A DNA stretch of 64,000 nt from DASSNR01 sp036278935 (GTDB lineage: Bacteria > Gemmatimonadota > Gemmatimonadetes > Gemmatimonadales > Gemmatimonadaceae), in contig DASUKA010000005.1 in assembly GCA_036278935.1 (NCBI GenBank), positions 1-64,000 on the forward strand. Direction: 5' to 3'. This document shows, one piece after another, positions 1 to 7,862 of this stretch. The translations under genes and the position numbers were made by a program. The stretch's first letter is position 1. The number at the start of each line of letters is the position of its first letter. Under the pieces are notes generated by a model. It was not told the DNA's origin and made no database searches. It saw nothing but the letters and a program-made list of their open reading frames with translations.

Positions 1-129
1 GAGCATGTGCTCCAGGTGAGCGGCACGAGCGAGCGCCCTGACGAGGACGCGCACCTCGGCACGCTTGTACATGCTGCGGCCTGCGCGGTGTCGTTCGACC
101 TCGTGCCGAAGCAGCGCGTCGAGGGCTGA
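1..129 (+). CDS. C-terminal fragment of a protein upstream of the E2/JAB/E1 genes (possible ubiquitin-like modifier)
   Basis: Frame 1 is open from the window edge to the TGA at 127-129 and gives 42 residues ending in DLVPKQRVEG. The gene is cut by the window edge. It is followed after 5 nt by the E2-like gene, so it is very probably the first visible member of the same operon. In bacterial conjugation cassettes this slot is usually taken by the ubiquitin-like modifier, and the terminal Gly after a strand-like stretch (AVSFDLVPKQ) would fit a tail activated by the E1. That assignment is inferred from context and the last residue only; no beta-grasp fold can be shown from 42 residues. Confidence 0.5.
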   Translation, partial: EHVLQVSGTSERPDEDAHLGTLVHAAACAVSFDLVPKQRVEG

Positions 130-134
130 TCGGC

Positions 135-635
135 TTGGACGCGCTGAGCCCGAACGTGATGACATCGCCGGATGAGCGGGTGTTCCGGGCGCACATCGAT
201 GGTGGCGCATTCCAAAGCAGCGTTGACCGAAAGCGGTGGCGGCTCATCTCGATTACCTGGCCGGCCGCAGTCATTGCAGTCGCTTCTGCTCCACGCGATG
301 GCGCGCCTGATGAATACGCATTCCGCTTTGCGCTGGATAACTACCCCACCATGGCCCCTAGCGCCCGTTGCTGGGACGCTGTGGCTGACCAGCCGCTCGC
401 GTACGCGAAGCGGCCGTGGGGAACGGGTCGCGTCGCTCTCGCTTTCCGCACCGACTGGAAAGGTGACACATGTTTGTACCTGCCGTGCGATCGTGTGGCA
501 CTTCCTGGGCATGACGCGTGGCGCACGCAGCACCCGTGGATGATTTGGACATCATCGAGCGATATCACCCTATACCTCCGGGTGCTTCATGACCTGCTCC
601 ATTCGCGCGACTATACGGGCATTCGCGGCGCCTGA
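135..635 (+). CDS. E2-like (UBC-fold) conjugating protein of a bacterial ubiquitin-like system
   Basis: 166 aa. The central part has the layout of prokaryotic E2-like proteins: a strand with FALDNYPTMAPSARCW (a P-rich turn where eukaryotic E2s have the HPN region), then GDTCLYLPCDR with two cysteines (C113, C118) and H126 just after. C118 is the best candidate for the thioester cysteine, as in E2 families lacking HPN that use a following His. The TTG start at 135 is chosen because GAGGG lies 9 nt upstream (121-125); an in-frame ATG at 159 is the alternative. The gene is followed, with a 47-nt overlap, by a JAB protease and then an E1-like protein. The role is inferred to be transfer of an activated ubiquitin-like protein to a target. 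Family assignment is by motif and neighbourhood. Confidence 0.7.
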   Translation: MDALSPNVMTSPDERVFRAHIDGGAFQSSVDRKRWRLISITWPAAVIAVASAPRDGAPDEYAFRFALDNYPTMAPSARCWDAVADQPLAYAKRPWGTGRVALAFRTDWKGDTCLYLPCDRVALPGHDAWRTQHPWMIWTSSSDITLYLRVLHDLLHSRDYTGIRGA

Positions 636-1122
636 TCACCGGCTCTCGTGCCCACGTGGGATATGGTACGCAGGGCTCTGCGAGCTGGCGCAGCGTGGGC
701 GCGGGAAGCGGGAGAGCGGCGCATTCCTGCTTGGCGTTGAGCGCATGCATCGAGGCATGAGTCGGCGTGAAGTGCATCGCTTCGTCTACTACGATGACCT
801 CGATCCGCGCTGCCTTGACACCGGTATCGTGATTTTCGACGGCGCGGGCTACGCACCGCTGTGGCACCTTTGCCGCGAGACGGGACTTCAAGTCGTGGCC
901 GACGTGCACACGCATCCCGGCATTGCCCGTCAGAGTGGTACCGATCGGTCGCATCCGATGATTGCCGTCCGTGGCCACATCGCGGTCATCGTGCCCGACT
1001 TCGCCCGGCGCCAGCCCGCGCTGGAGGATCTCGGAATTTACGAATATCGCGGTGGGCACCAATGGACAAACCTTAGTGGTCCCGATGCAGGACGTGTCGT
1101 TTACACGCGATTCTGGAGTTAA
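589..1122 (+). CDS. JAB/MPN-domain (JAMM) metalloprotease, deubiquitinase-like
   Basis: 177 aa. All JAMM zinc-site elements are visible: E42 in ESGAFLLG, H107 and H109 in VHTHPG, S116 and D119 in QSGTD. This is the E...HxHP...SxxD pattern of Rpn11/PSMD14-type isopeptidases, so an active zinc protease is expected. In ubiquitin-like cassettes such a protein either trims the modifier precursor to expose the C-terminal glycine or removes it from targets. The ATG at 589 overlaps the E2 gene by 47 nt; residues 1-20 are not conserved-looking, so the true start could be a little later. Its stop is 6 nt before the E1 gene. Confidence 0.88.
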   Translation: MTCSIRATIRAFAAPDHRLSCPRGIWYAGLCELAQRGRGKRESGAFLLGVERMHRGMSRREVHRFVYYDDLDPRCLDTGIVIFDGAGYAPLWHLCRETGLQVVADVHTHPGIARQSGTDRSHPMIAVRGHIAVIVPDFARRQPALEDLGIYEYRGGHQWTNLSGPDAGRVVYTRFWS

Positions 1123-1128
1123 TGTACC

Positions 1129-2535
1129 ATGGCTACGCTTTCACTAAACGATCGGCTGCATCGCGCAGTGAAACTCGCTCTCGACTCGGGCGAGGCCACG
1201 AGTGTGGACGAGGGGATGGCGCTCTTCCGCCGCTACCGGTTGGTCGTGCAGATCGGCCGGGATGTAGCGCGATCATCCTCGCTGCAGGCGGCACTCCTGA
1301 CCGCGGTCAACACTGGGCGCCGCTGTTTCTTGGGTGGCGTCGAGGTGGTCGCCGCAGCGGAGGTGCTTGAGGCACCGCTCCGTATCGTATGGTCAGGATC
1401 GCGCACGATCGGCGACGCCATCGTCGATCTACAGGGCGTACCGGTCGTCATCGGTACTCCAGAGGTGCCACGGATCGTGATCGGGGATGTTGCCCCAGAT
1501 AGTGCGCGCGGTGCGTTCGCGGTTCGTGCAACCCTGGACGGTTGGAGTGCCGGGGTCGTACCGCTCTCGAGCTCGGTGCGCCTTCCTGAGCGGCAGGAGT
1601 GCACGCCAGCAGGGGTTCTTGCCGGAGCGCTTGCCATCTCCGAAGCATTTCAGTATGTCCGCGGTGATACAGTGGAGGCGGGGGCGCGCGAGATTGGTCT
1701 ATCGCTCTGGGACCCAGAGCCATCGGTCGACTGGCGCAGCGCGGGAGGCGGCCCACAACTTGAGCTCTTGCCGTCTCGGCTCTGGCTGATCGGACTCGGG
1801 CACCTGGGCCAGGCGTACCTCTGGACGCTCGGGCTCCTCCCTTACGCCGACCCGTCCGCCATCGAGCTCGTGCTGCAGGACTTCGACGCCCTCGTCGAGG
1901 CGAATGACTCTACTTCACCGCTCACGCATCGTGGAGTTCTCGGTCAGAAGAAGACACGTGCGATGGCCGCGTGGGCTGAACATCGGGGTTTTCGGACCGT
2001 GATCCAAGAGCGCCGGTTTGCGCATAGCTTCCGTGTATCCGATGCCGAACCGCAACTCGCGCTCTGCGGTGTCGATAACCCACTCGCGCGCGCGGATCTC
2101 GAAGACGTCGGCTTCGCACGCGTGATCGAGGCAGGGCTGGGGAAGGGAACACGGGAGTATCTCGCATTCCAGATACACACGTTCCCCTCATCAGGCCGGA
2201 GTGCGAAGGCGCGCTGGAGCGGGATGCATGAAGCAACGTTCCTGGAACGTACAATGCTCGCGCAACCCGCATACCGCTCGCTCGCAACGCAGGGGCTGGA
2301 CGATTGTGGGATCACAACGCTCGCGGGCCGCTCAGTCGGGGCGTCATTTGTTGGGGCAGCCACCTCAGCGCTCGTAATCGCTGAGGCACTCCGCATTACG
2401 CTTGCCGAACGCACCTACACAGTGATCGATGCGACGCTTCGCGCCCCAGATCGCCGCCGCGCAATTGTCAACGAGGTCGCTGTTGATCCGTTCAATCCCG
2501 GCATCACGCGCGCAGAACTGCATTCAATGGCATAG
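1129..2535 (+). CDS. E1-like ThiF-fold activating enzyme with an N-terminal extension
   Basis: 468 aa. The C-terminal half is a ThiF/MoeB/E1 Rossmann domain: nucleotide-binding GLGHLG at 222-227, acidic LQDFD at 249-253 for ribose/Mg contacts, N259, and LGQKK at 271-275. C393 in LDDCGIT is placed where the E1 catalytic cysteine would lie. The N-terminal ~210 residues are a separate region of unknown fold, as seen in other prokaryotic E1s that carry an extra adaptor domain. A GGAG at about 1114 precedes the ATG. Expected reaction: ATP-dependent adenylation of the modifier C-terminus and passage to the E2 at 135-635. It is the last gene of the cassette; the 425 bp that follow lead to tRNA-Phe. 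Confidence 0.85.
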   Translation: MATLSLNDRLHRAVKLALDSGEATSVDEGMALFRRYRLVVQIGRDVARSSSLQAALLTAVNTGRRCFLGGVEVVAAAEVLEAPLRIVWSGSRTIGDAIVDLQGVPVVIGTPEVPRIVIGDVAPDSARGAFAVRATLDGWSAGVVPLSSSVRLPERQECTPAGVLAGALAISEAFQYVRGDTVEAGAREIGLSLWDPEPSVDWRSAGGGPQLELLPSRLWLIGLGHLGQAYLWTLGLLPYADPSAIELVLQDFDALVEANDSTSPLTHRGVLGQKKTRAMAAWAEHRGFRTVIQERRFAHSFRVSDAEPQLALCGVDNPLARADLEDVGFARVIEAGLGKGTREYLAFQIHTFPSSGRSAKARWSGMHEATFLERTMLAQPAYRSLATQGLDDCGITTLAGRSVGASFVGAATSALVIAEALRITLAERTYTVIDATLRAPDRRRAIVNEVAVDPFNPGITRAELHSMA

Positions 2536-2887
2536 AAGGCGCTGCGAGTTCGCTGGGTAGCCTCACGGTATGGCGGTGCCGCCTAGTACCTGATCGGCAA
2601 CACCGCTTCGAGATCCATGAAGTAGAGGTACACTGCAGCCAGGGCATCGCACAGAGTTCGGCATGCTGCAAGCTCTATATCGAAGCACCGAATACCGCAC
2701 CGGGCAGATCCCAAGATGATCGAAACCCGGACAGTACACAGCCTGTTCTGTCTCTGGTCAGTACGCTCTTTGGAGCGTATCTGTGCTGCTGCTCCCCCGA
2801 CAACCCCTGTGGCACGCGGCGACACCAGAGCGGTCCCCACCGCCTAAACGATCCTCAGGGGGTATCCTCAGTTACGTCCTCAGGCAC
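2536..2887. other. Gap without recognisable gene between the conjugation cassette and the tRNA-Phe terminator
   Basis: About 350 bp, by eye less GC-rich than the flanks. An 85-codon minus-strand reading frame here resembles nothing and has no ribosome-binding site. I see no integrase remnant or direct repeat of the tRNA end. Confidence 0.6.
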
Positions 2888-2920
2888 GAAAAACCGCCCG
2901 ATCGCTGGACCGGGCGGTTT
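2888..2920 (-). terminator. Intrinsic terminator of the tRNA-Phe transcript
   Basis: A perfect 10-bp stem, AAACCGCCCG (2891-2900) with CGGGCGGTTT (2911-2920) and a 10-nt loop, is followed on the minus strand by a T-run (TTTTTCG). It lies about 40 nt past the 3' end of tRNA-Phe. Confidence 0.88.
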
Positions 2921-2960
2921 CGTCGTCTTGGCGCTGATTTTCCCTCTGAAAACCCTTGAA

Positions 2961-3033
<73 letters not shown>

Positions 3034-3225
3034 CAAGCCCGTAATTCTAACCATCCTTCATACAACAGTTCAACCCAAGCACCATCCCTCACCTCACGCC
3101 CGCACCCCCGCGCACGACTTATGCCCTCCATTGTACGATCCACAGTACCACACACCGATGCCGCGCCCGTCACTCCCGCACCCGACAGCTTCAACAGACT
3201 CCACGCACCCCACGGAGCACGCTCC

Positions 3226-3729
3226 ATGATCCCCCGGCATCTCGCCCTGATGGCCGCTACCACCCTCGCGTTCGCGGCGATCACCGCCTGCGCGCGCTCC
3301 CCCCGCTCCGTCCCAGGCACCGTGGCGGCCGGACCGCTCTGGAGGGCGACGCTCGCCACACCGTCCATCGATACCGTCACGGCCAGCCCCGCCTCGCGCG
3401 CCATCCTCGCCGCCCCCATCACCGGCTCCGCCTCCGTACTGCCGAACGAGGGCGGCGATACGTTCAGCGCGACCATCACTATCGCGGGCGCCCACCCCGG
3501 TGGCAGCTATCCCTGGTACGTGCACCTGGGCACCTGCGACACCCAGCGCGGCGTGGTGGGCGAAACCAGCATGTATCCCCCTGTTCAGGTCGGCTCGGAT
3601 GGCACCGGCACCGCCACCGCTACCATCCCCTTCCCGGTTCCGAACCGCAGCGACTGGTCGGTGAGCGTCTTCTCCTCCGCGTCCGACATCCAGACGGCCA
3701 TCGCCTGCGGAGATCTGACCAAGAAATAG
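3226..3729 (+). CDS. Secreted lipoprotein of unknown function, beta-rich
   Basis: 167 aa from the ATG at 3226. The N-terminus MIPRHLALM... is a lipoprotein signal with lipobox ITAC about 20 residues in, so it is probably anchored in the envelope facing the periplasm or outside. The mature part has alternating hydrophobic strands (TFSATITIAGAHPGGSYPW, TATATIPFPVP) and two cysteines (GTCD, AIACGD), suggesting a single disulfide-closed beta-sandwich similar in layout to Cu/Zn-SOD-like or CHRD-like secreted domains, but no metal-ligand set is visible. The longer reading frame starting at 2956 overlaps tRNA-Phe and is rejected. Confidence 0.65.
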   Translation: MIPRHLALMAATTLAFAAITACARSPRSVPGTVAAGPLWRATLATPSIDTVTASPASRAILAAPITGSASVLPNEGGDTFSATITIAGAHPGGSYPWYVHLGTCDTQRGVVGETSMYPPVQVGSDGTGTATATIPFPVPNRSDWSVSVFSSASDIQTAIACGDLTKK

Positions 3730-3834
3730 CGCGAATCCCCACCCCAAGGTCGGAGCACCGCTTCCCCACGGCTCTACCGCGGCTGCCCCGCCGTGTTGCG
3801 CCCCATCTCCCACTCCACCCCGCGCGCGGTTCTC

Positions 3835-3863
3835 TTGACCCATCGGGCAATTCATATGATTAT
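3835..3863 (+). promoter_or_regulatory. Candidate sigma-70 promoter for the double-cupredoxin gene
   Basis: TTGACC (3835-3840), 17-bp spacer, GATTAT (3858-3863). It stands in the AT-richest stretch locally and would give a leader of about 55 nt before the ATG at 3927. Confidence 0.4.
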
Positions 3864-3926
3864 AGGACCGCCCCGCGCTGTCGCGCCATTTCCAGGACAG
3901 TGTGCCCACTCGCATGGAGATGTGTC

Positions 3927-4802
3927 ATGTCCACGTTCGCTCGTCTCTCGACCGCCTCGTTTGTGGCGGTCGCTGCCGCTCTCGCGGCCTGTAGCCACTC
4001 CGACGCCAAGTACGCTGCCGCGTCCGACTCGGCCGCACCAGCCGTCGCGCCCAACGTGGTTACCGTTACCGCACGCGACTTCGCGTTCGACGCGCCCGAC
4101 AGCATTCCCGCTGGTCTCACCACACTCCATCTGGTCAACAGTGGAAAGCAGCTGCACCATATGCAGCTCATCAAGCTGGACTCCGGCAAGACCGTGGCGG
4201 ATTTCGCCAAGGCCATGAAGTCTATGAAGCCTGACAGTCCGCTCCCCAGCTGGGCGCACGAAGCCGGCGGCGTGAATGCGCCTCGCCCCGGTGGTGGTGA
4301 GGCAAGCGCGACACTCACGATGGATCCGGGAACGTACGCCATGATCTGCGTCATCCCCGGCCCGGATGGGGTACCGCATGTGATGAAGGGGATGGCGCGC
4401 GCGCTCACGGTCGTGCCGTCCTCCGCCCCGGCCGCAACGATGCCCGTCGCCGATGATACGGTCCAGCTGAGCGACTACGCCTTTTCGATGAGCTCCCCCA
4501 TTACCGCCGGTACGCACACGATCCGCGTCGTCAACGACGGCCCTCAGCCGCACGAGCTCTTCATCGCGCGGCTCGCGCCGGGCAAGACGGCGGCCGATCT
4601 GGCCGTCTGGGTCCTCCACCAGCAGGGCCCCCCACCCGCCGACCCGATGGGCGGCGTGCCGGCCATGTCGGTCGGCGAGGATGAGTTCGTGACCATCAAC
4701 TTCCAGCCCGGCACGTACGGCTTCTTCTGCTTCGTCCCCGATGCCAAGGACGGCAAGCCGCACGCCGCGCACGGAATGGTCAAGCAGTTCACGGTCAGCT
4801 GA
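3927..4802 (+). CDS. Lipoprotein with two tandem cupredoxin-like domains
   Basis: 291 aa from the ATG at 3927 (GGAGA about 10 nt upstream; a GTG at 3900 is in frame but would bury the signal peptide). Lipobox LAAC about residue 22. Two homologous domains follow, residues ~45-165 and ~180-291. Each has the order of a type-1 copper protein: a His early (GKQLHHMQL; PQPHELF) and a late Cys-X(n)-His-X(n)-Met loop (ICVIPGPDGVPHVMKGM; FCFVPDAKDGKPHAAHGM). Both copper sites therefore look complete. Likely role: periplasmic electron transfer or copper handling. The gene stands alone and converges on the rhomboid gene across an inverted repeat. Confidence 0.8.
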   Translation: MSTFARLSTASFVAVAAALAACSHSDAKYAAASDSAAPAVAPNVVTVTARDFAFDAPDSIPAGLTTLHLVNSGKQLHHMQLIKLDSGKTVADFAKAMKSMKPDSPLPSWAHEAGGVNAPRPGGGEASATLTMDPGTYAMICVIPGPDGVPHVMKGMARALTVVPSSAPAATMPVADDTVQLSDYAFSMSSPITAGTHTIRVVNDGPQPHELFIARLAPGKTAADLAVWVLHQQGPPPADPMGGVPAMSVGEDEFVTINFQPGTYGFFCFVPDAKDGKPHAAHGMVKQFTVS

Positions 4803-4804
4803 GG

Positions 4805-4962
4805 GACGAGAGGAGAAAGGAGAAAGGAGAAGCAGCGGGACAGTGAGTCAGCTGGTCAGGAACGGCTCCGAGGGACGCGGTTCTCTCCCTGAGCTCTTCC
4901 CTTCTCCCACGACTCACAACCCACGACTCACAGCCGCCTTTCTCCTTTCTCCTCTCTCGCCC
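4805..4962. repeat. Modular inverted repeat (purine/pyrimidine family), copy 1
   Basis: A perfect 20-bp stem: GAGAGGAGAAAGGAGAAAGG at 4808-4827 and its complement at 4937-4956. The 109-nt interior has the same submodules as other copies: AGTGAGTCAG...GGTCAGGAACGG and CACGACTCACAACCCA. It lies between two convergent genes. Confidence 0.9.
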
Positions 4963-4963
4963 C

Positions 4964-5893
4964 TCAGCTGTTCCGCAGCCGCTTCGACATCTCCTCGAGA
5001 AGCACCCGCTCTTCCGGGGTGAGACTCTCGATGCCCTTCGCCGAGATTTTGTCGAGCACCCGGTTCAGCTCCTCGGTCTTCTTCTTTCCGAACCGGCGTG
5101 ACAGGGGGAGCAGCGGGCTCTGCCGCTTGCCCTGCTTGTTGGCCACCGCCGCGTTGCTCCGGGCCACGATCTCATCGATCTCCGGACGCTCGCGCGCACG
5201 CGGCGGCGAATGCGGAATGGCCTGCGGCGGCGAGCCCTCGGGCTCGTCCGGCACCCGCGAGATCCGGTGCCGCAGCCGGTCGATCCCCGGCGCCGAGGAG
5301 GCCCGCAGGTAGAGCCACCCGAACACGAAGCCGCCCAGGTGCGCGAAGTAGGCGATCTCGGAGGATCCGGCCCCCGCGCTCCAGAGCCCCAGTGCGAGAT
5401 TGAAACCCACCAGCAGCACGACGAGCCACTTCACCTTGATCGAGATGAACACGAAGGGGAAGAGCACCATCTCGTCGTCCGGCCAGCGCATGGCGTACGC
5501 GAGCATCACTCCGTAGATCGCCGCCGAGGCGCCCAGCAGGTAGCCGCTGCGGCTGAACAGGATGTCGAACAGCCACCCGCCCAGCCCGCACAACACGTAG
5601 TAGAAGCTGAAGCTCTTGGCGCCCCACTCCCGCTCTACCCGCGGCCCGAACAGCCAGAGCGTGTACATGTTCAGCGCCAGGTGCCAGAACCCGGCGTGCA
5701 CGAACATGTAGGTGAAGATGGTCCACGGCCGGTCGGTGAGGTCGGGCAGCTTGAACGCGAGCGCGTTCGCGACATCGGACGGGCGCACGACGGTGAGTTG
5801 CAGGAAGTAGATCGCGACATTGATCGCGATCAACCACTGCACCGCCAGGGTGATTCGGGGGTGCTCCTGCTCGTCTGTGCCCAAGAACGACAT
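4964..5893 (-). CDS. Rhomboid family intramembrane serine protease
   Basis: 309 aa. Six or so membrane segments occupy residues ~15-215. The rhomboid signatures are present: a WxxxTYMFVHAGFWHLALNM segment with the H...N pair of TM2, the serine motif GASAAIYG in TM4, and the catalytic His in YFAHLGGFVFG of TM6, so the Ser-His dyad is intact. The cytoplasmic C-terminus (~90 residues) is Arg/Pro-rich and ends in a short helical region (LNRVLDKISAKGIESL...EERVLLEEM) often found at the end of bacterial rhomboids. Substrate unknown. It lies downstream of ddl on the same strand, 134 nt away. Confidence 0.9.
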   Translation of the reverse strand: MSFLGTDEQEHPRITLAVQWLIAINVAIYFLQLTVVRPSDVANALAFKLPDLTDRPWTIFTYMFVHAGFWHLALNMYTLWLFGPRVEREWGAKSFSFYYVLCGLGGWLFDILFSRSGYLLGASAAIYGVMLAYAMRWPDDEMVLFPFVFISIKVKWLVVLLVGFNLALGLWSAGAGSSEIAYFAHLGGFVFGWLYLRASSAPGIDRLRHRISRVPDEPEGSPPQAIPHSPPRARERPEIDEIVARSNAAVANKQGKRQSPLLPLSRRFGKKKTEELNRVLDKISAKGIESLTPEERVLLEEMSKRLRNS

Positions 5894-6027
5894 GTGGCTC
5901 TGCTACCGTGGGGTGCCGGGTGTTATATCATCACCTGAAAAGAGGGTTCCGGAGAACCATACAACACAACAAGCTTCGTGCCGCCACCCGTTCCACGTGG
6001 CGCGCCACTCTGGCAGGGCGGCGCCAA

Positions 6028-7029
6028 TCAGTCCAGCGCCAGTCGGACGATCCGCTCGCACAGCTCGGGAAAGCTGATTCCGGCCGCGACCGCGGCCTGC
6101 GGCACCAGACTCAGCCCCGTCATGCCGGGAAGGGTGTTGGCTTCCAGACAGTGAAAGATACCGTCCTCGGACATGCGGAAATCGATCCGCGCGTAGCCCT
6201 TCAGTTTGAGCGCACGGAACGCCGTGAGCGCCTGCCGCTGGATCTCGGCGGTTTCCTCGGGGCTGAGCCGCGCCGGAAACTCCTCACGCGCCATGCCATC
6301 CGTATACTTGCACTCGTAGTCGTAGATCTCGTGCTTCGGGAAGATCTCTCCCACCGGAAGCGCCTCGTCTCCCAGGATGGTGACCGTCAGCTCCCGCCCG
6401 GCAATGAAGCGCTCGATCATCACTTCGTTGTCATAGCGCGACGCTTCGGCCACCGCCGCGGCGAGTCCGGACCGCTCGCGGACCACGCTCAACCCCACCG
6501 TCGATCCTTCCCTGGACGGCTTGACCACCACGGGAAAGCCGAGCGAGCGCTCGACCTTCTCCTCGCTCACCGGCGCCATGAGCCAGTCCGGCGTCTGGAT
6601 GCCGGCCGCGCGGAAGAGGCGCTTGGAGAGGTCCTTGTCCATCGCCAGCGCGCTCGCCAGGTGGCCGCTCCCCGTGTAGGGAATCCCCACCAGGTCGAGG
6701 AGCGCCTGCAGCGTCCCGTCCTCCCCATCGCCGCCGTGCAGCGCGAGGAAGATGACGTCGGCATCACCTCGGGTGGGCAGCGTACGCATGGTCCGCGTGA
6801 GGGCGCCGCCCGCCATGCGTCCCAACATCTCGAGCGTCGGGGGTTCCGTGTGCACCACGCTTCCAGCCAGCATCGCCTGCTCCTCGGCCGCCTGGAGGGC
6901 ACCACGCGTAGTATCGACCGCCGTCACCGTATGTCCGGCATCGCGCAACGCCCGCGCGACCCGCACTCCCGACGCCAGCGAGACATCCCGCTCCGATGAG
7001 GTGCCCCCCATGAGGACGATGATCTTCAT
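6028..7029 (-). CDS. ddl: D-alanine--D-alanine ligase
   Basis: 333 aa, normal length. ATP-grasp enzyme joining two D-alanines for the peptidoglycan stem peptide, in the cytoplasm. N-terminal motif GGTSSERDVSLASG, the HGGDGEDG segment, the ATP-grasp KPSREGSTVG loop, and the C-terminal EANTLPGMTGLSLVPQAA signature are all present. It starts with ATG at 7029 and is divergent from the TonB-domain lipoprotein gene. The intergenic region between them contains inverted-repeat copy 2. Confidence 0.96.
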   Translation of the reverse strand: MKIIVLMGGTSSERDVSLASGVRVARALRDAGHTVTAVDTTRGALQAAEEQAMLAGSVVHTEPPTLEMLGRMAGGALTRTMRTLPTRGDADVIFLALHGGDGEDGTLQALLDLVGIPYTGSGHLASALAMDKDLSKRLFRAAGIQTPDWLMAPVSEEKVERSLGFPVVVKPSREGSTVGLSVVRERSGLAAAVAEASRYDNEVMIERFIAGRELTVTILGDEALPVGEIFPKHEIYDYECKYTDGMAREEFPARLSPEETAEIQRQALTAFRALKLKGYARIDFRMSEDGIFHCLEANTLPGMTGLSLVPQAAVAAGISFPELCERIVRLALD

Positions 7030-7074
7030 CGTTAAAGAATGACGGGGAAAGGACGAGAAGTCCAGACGGGAAAG

Positions 7075-7285
7075 TCGAGAGAGGAGAAAGGAGAAAGGCG
7101 GTGGTGAGTTTTGAGTTGTGAGCCAGAGGGCCGGGTGGAGGGAGTAGGGTGTGGGGTATAGGGAAACGGCCGCGGGACAGGATCACTTCACCCGTCTACC
7201 CGACACCCGACTCCCTTACACCCTGCCGTTCCTCACCCACTGACCGACTGCCTTTCGCAGCCCCGCCTCTCTCCTCTCTCGCCTT
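7075..7285. repeat. Modular inverted repeat, copy 2
   Basis: Left purine arm GAGAGAGGAGAAAGGAGAAAGG from 7077. An inner pair follows: left GGGAGTAGGGTGTGGGGTA (about 7140-7158) is complementary with two mismatches to right TACCCGACACCCGACTCCC (about 7198-7216). The right side then has CACTGACCGACTG, CCTTTCGC and CCTCTCTCCTCTCTCGCC. It fills the ddl / lipoprotein divergent region, so any promoters for both genes must lie inside or beside it. Confidence 0.8.
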
Positions 7286-7302
7286 TACTACATTTCCCCA
7301 CG

Positions 7303-7740
7303 ATGATCCGATCCGTTGCGCTCGTTCTCACCGCCATGCTCGCACTCACCGCGTGCATCGACCGGCACATGGCCCAGCAGGCGCTCGAGGCCATTCAGGC
7401 GAACGGGAGGCACCCGGAGGTCCGGCCCGTCATCCTCAATAGCACGCCGCCGTTCCACTACCCGCCCACGCTCTTCTCCCGCAGGGTACAGGGGAATGTG
7501 ACGTTGCGGCTCTACGTGGACAGCACCGGCGCCGTATGGCCTGAGTCCACCACGGTCACGCAATCCTCCGGCTACCCGGCGCTCGACTCCGCCGCGGTAG
7601 CCGGTTCGCGACGACTCAGATTCAGCCCCGCGAAGCAACGTGGTCACCCTGTCGCCGTGATGGTGCTCCTCCCCATCTTGTACCGACACCCCGGCTCCCG
7701 ACCGCTCCCGGGCGATAGTCTGCTGCCCAGGAAACGATGA
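7303..7740 (+). CDS. Lipoprotein with TonB C-terminal-like domain
   Basis: 145 aa. Lipobox LTAC at about residues 15-18. Residues ~45-130 match the TonB_C layout: YPPTLFSRRVQGNVTLRLYVDSTGAVWPESTTV, the conserved GNVTLR...D..G.V.. strand pattern, then a helix SGYPALDSAAVAGSRRLRFSPA and a final strand. It has no transmembrane anchor or Pro-rich spacer, so it is not a full TonB energiser; such short proteins are common in Gemmatimonadota- and Bacteroidota-like genomes and have unclear roles. It is followed after 120 nt by cbs. Confidence 0.82.
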   Translation: MIRSVALVLTAMLALTACIDRHMAQQALEAIQANGRHPEVRPVILNSTPPFHYPPTLFSRRVQGNVTLRLYVDSTGAVWPESTTVTQSSGYPALDSAAVAGSRRLRFSPAKQRGHPVAVMVLLPILYRHPGSRPLPGDSLLPRKR

Positions 7741-7862
7741 CGGGTTCTGATGTTCTGAGTTCTGGGTCTTGAGTTCTGAGCGCCGGGGAGCTCGGAGCTG
7801 CTCACTCCTCATGACTCACAACCCATAACCCACAACTCATCACCCCCAACCCCTTCCCCTTT

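Noticed and set aside
3094..3915. Long minus-strand frame opposite the lipoprotein gene
   Set aside because: Gly/Arg-rich composition typical of high-GC antisense frames; the plus strand has signal peptide and fold-like pattern.
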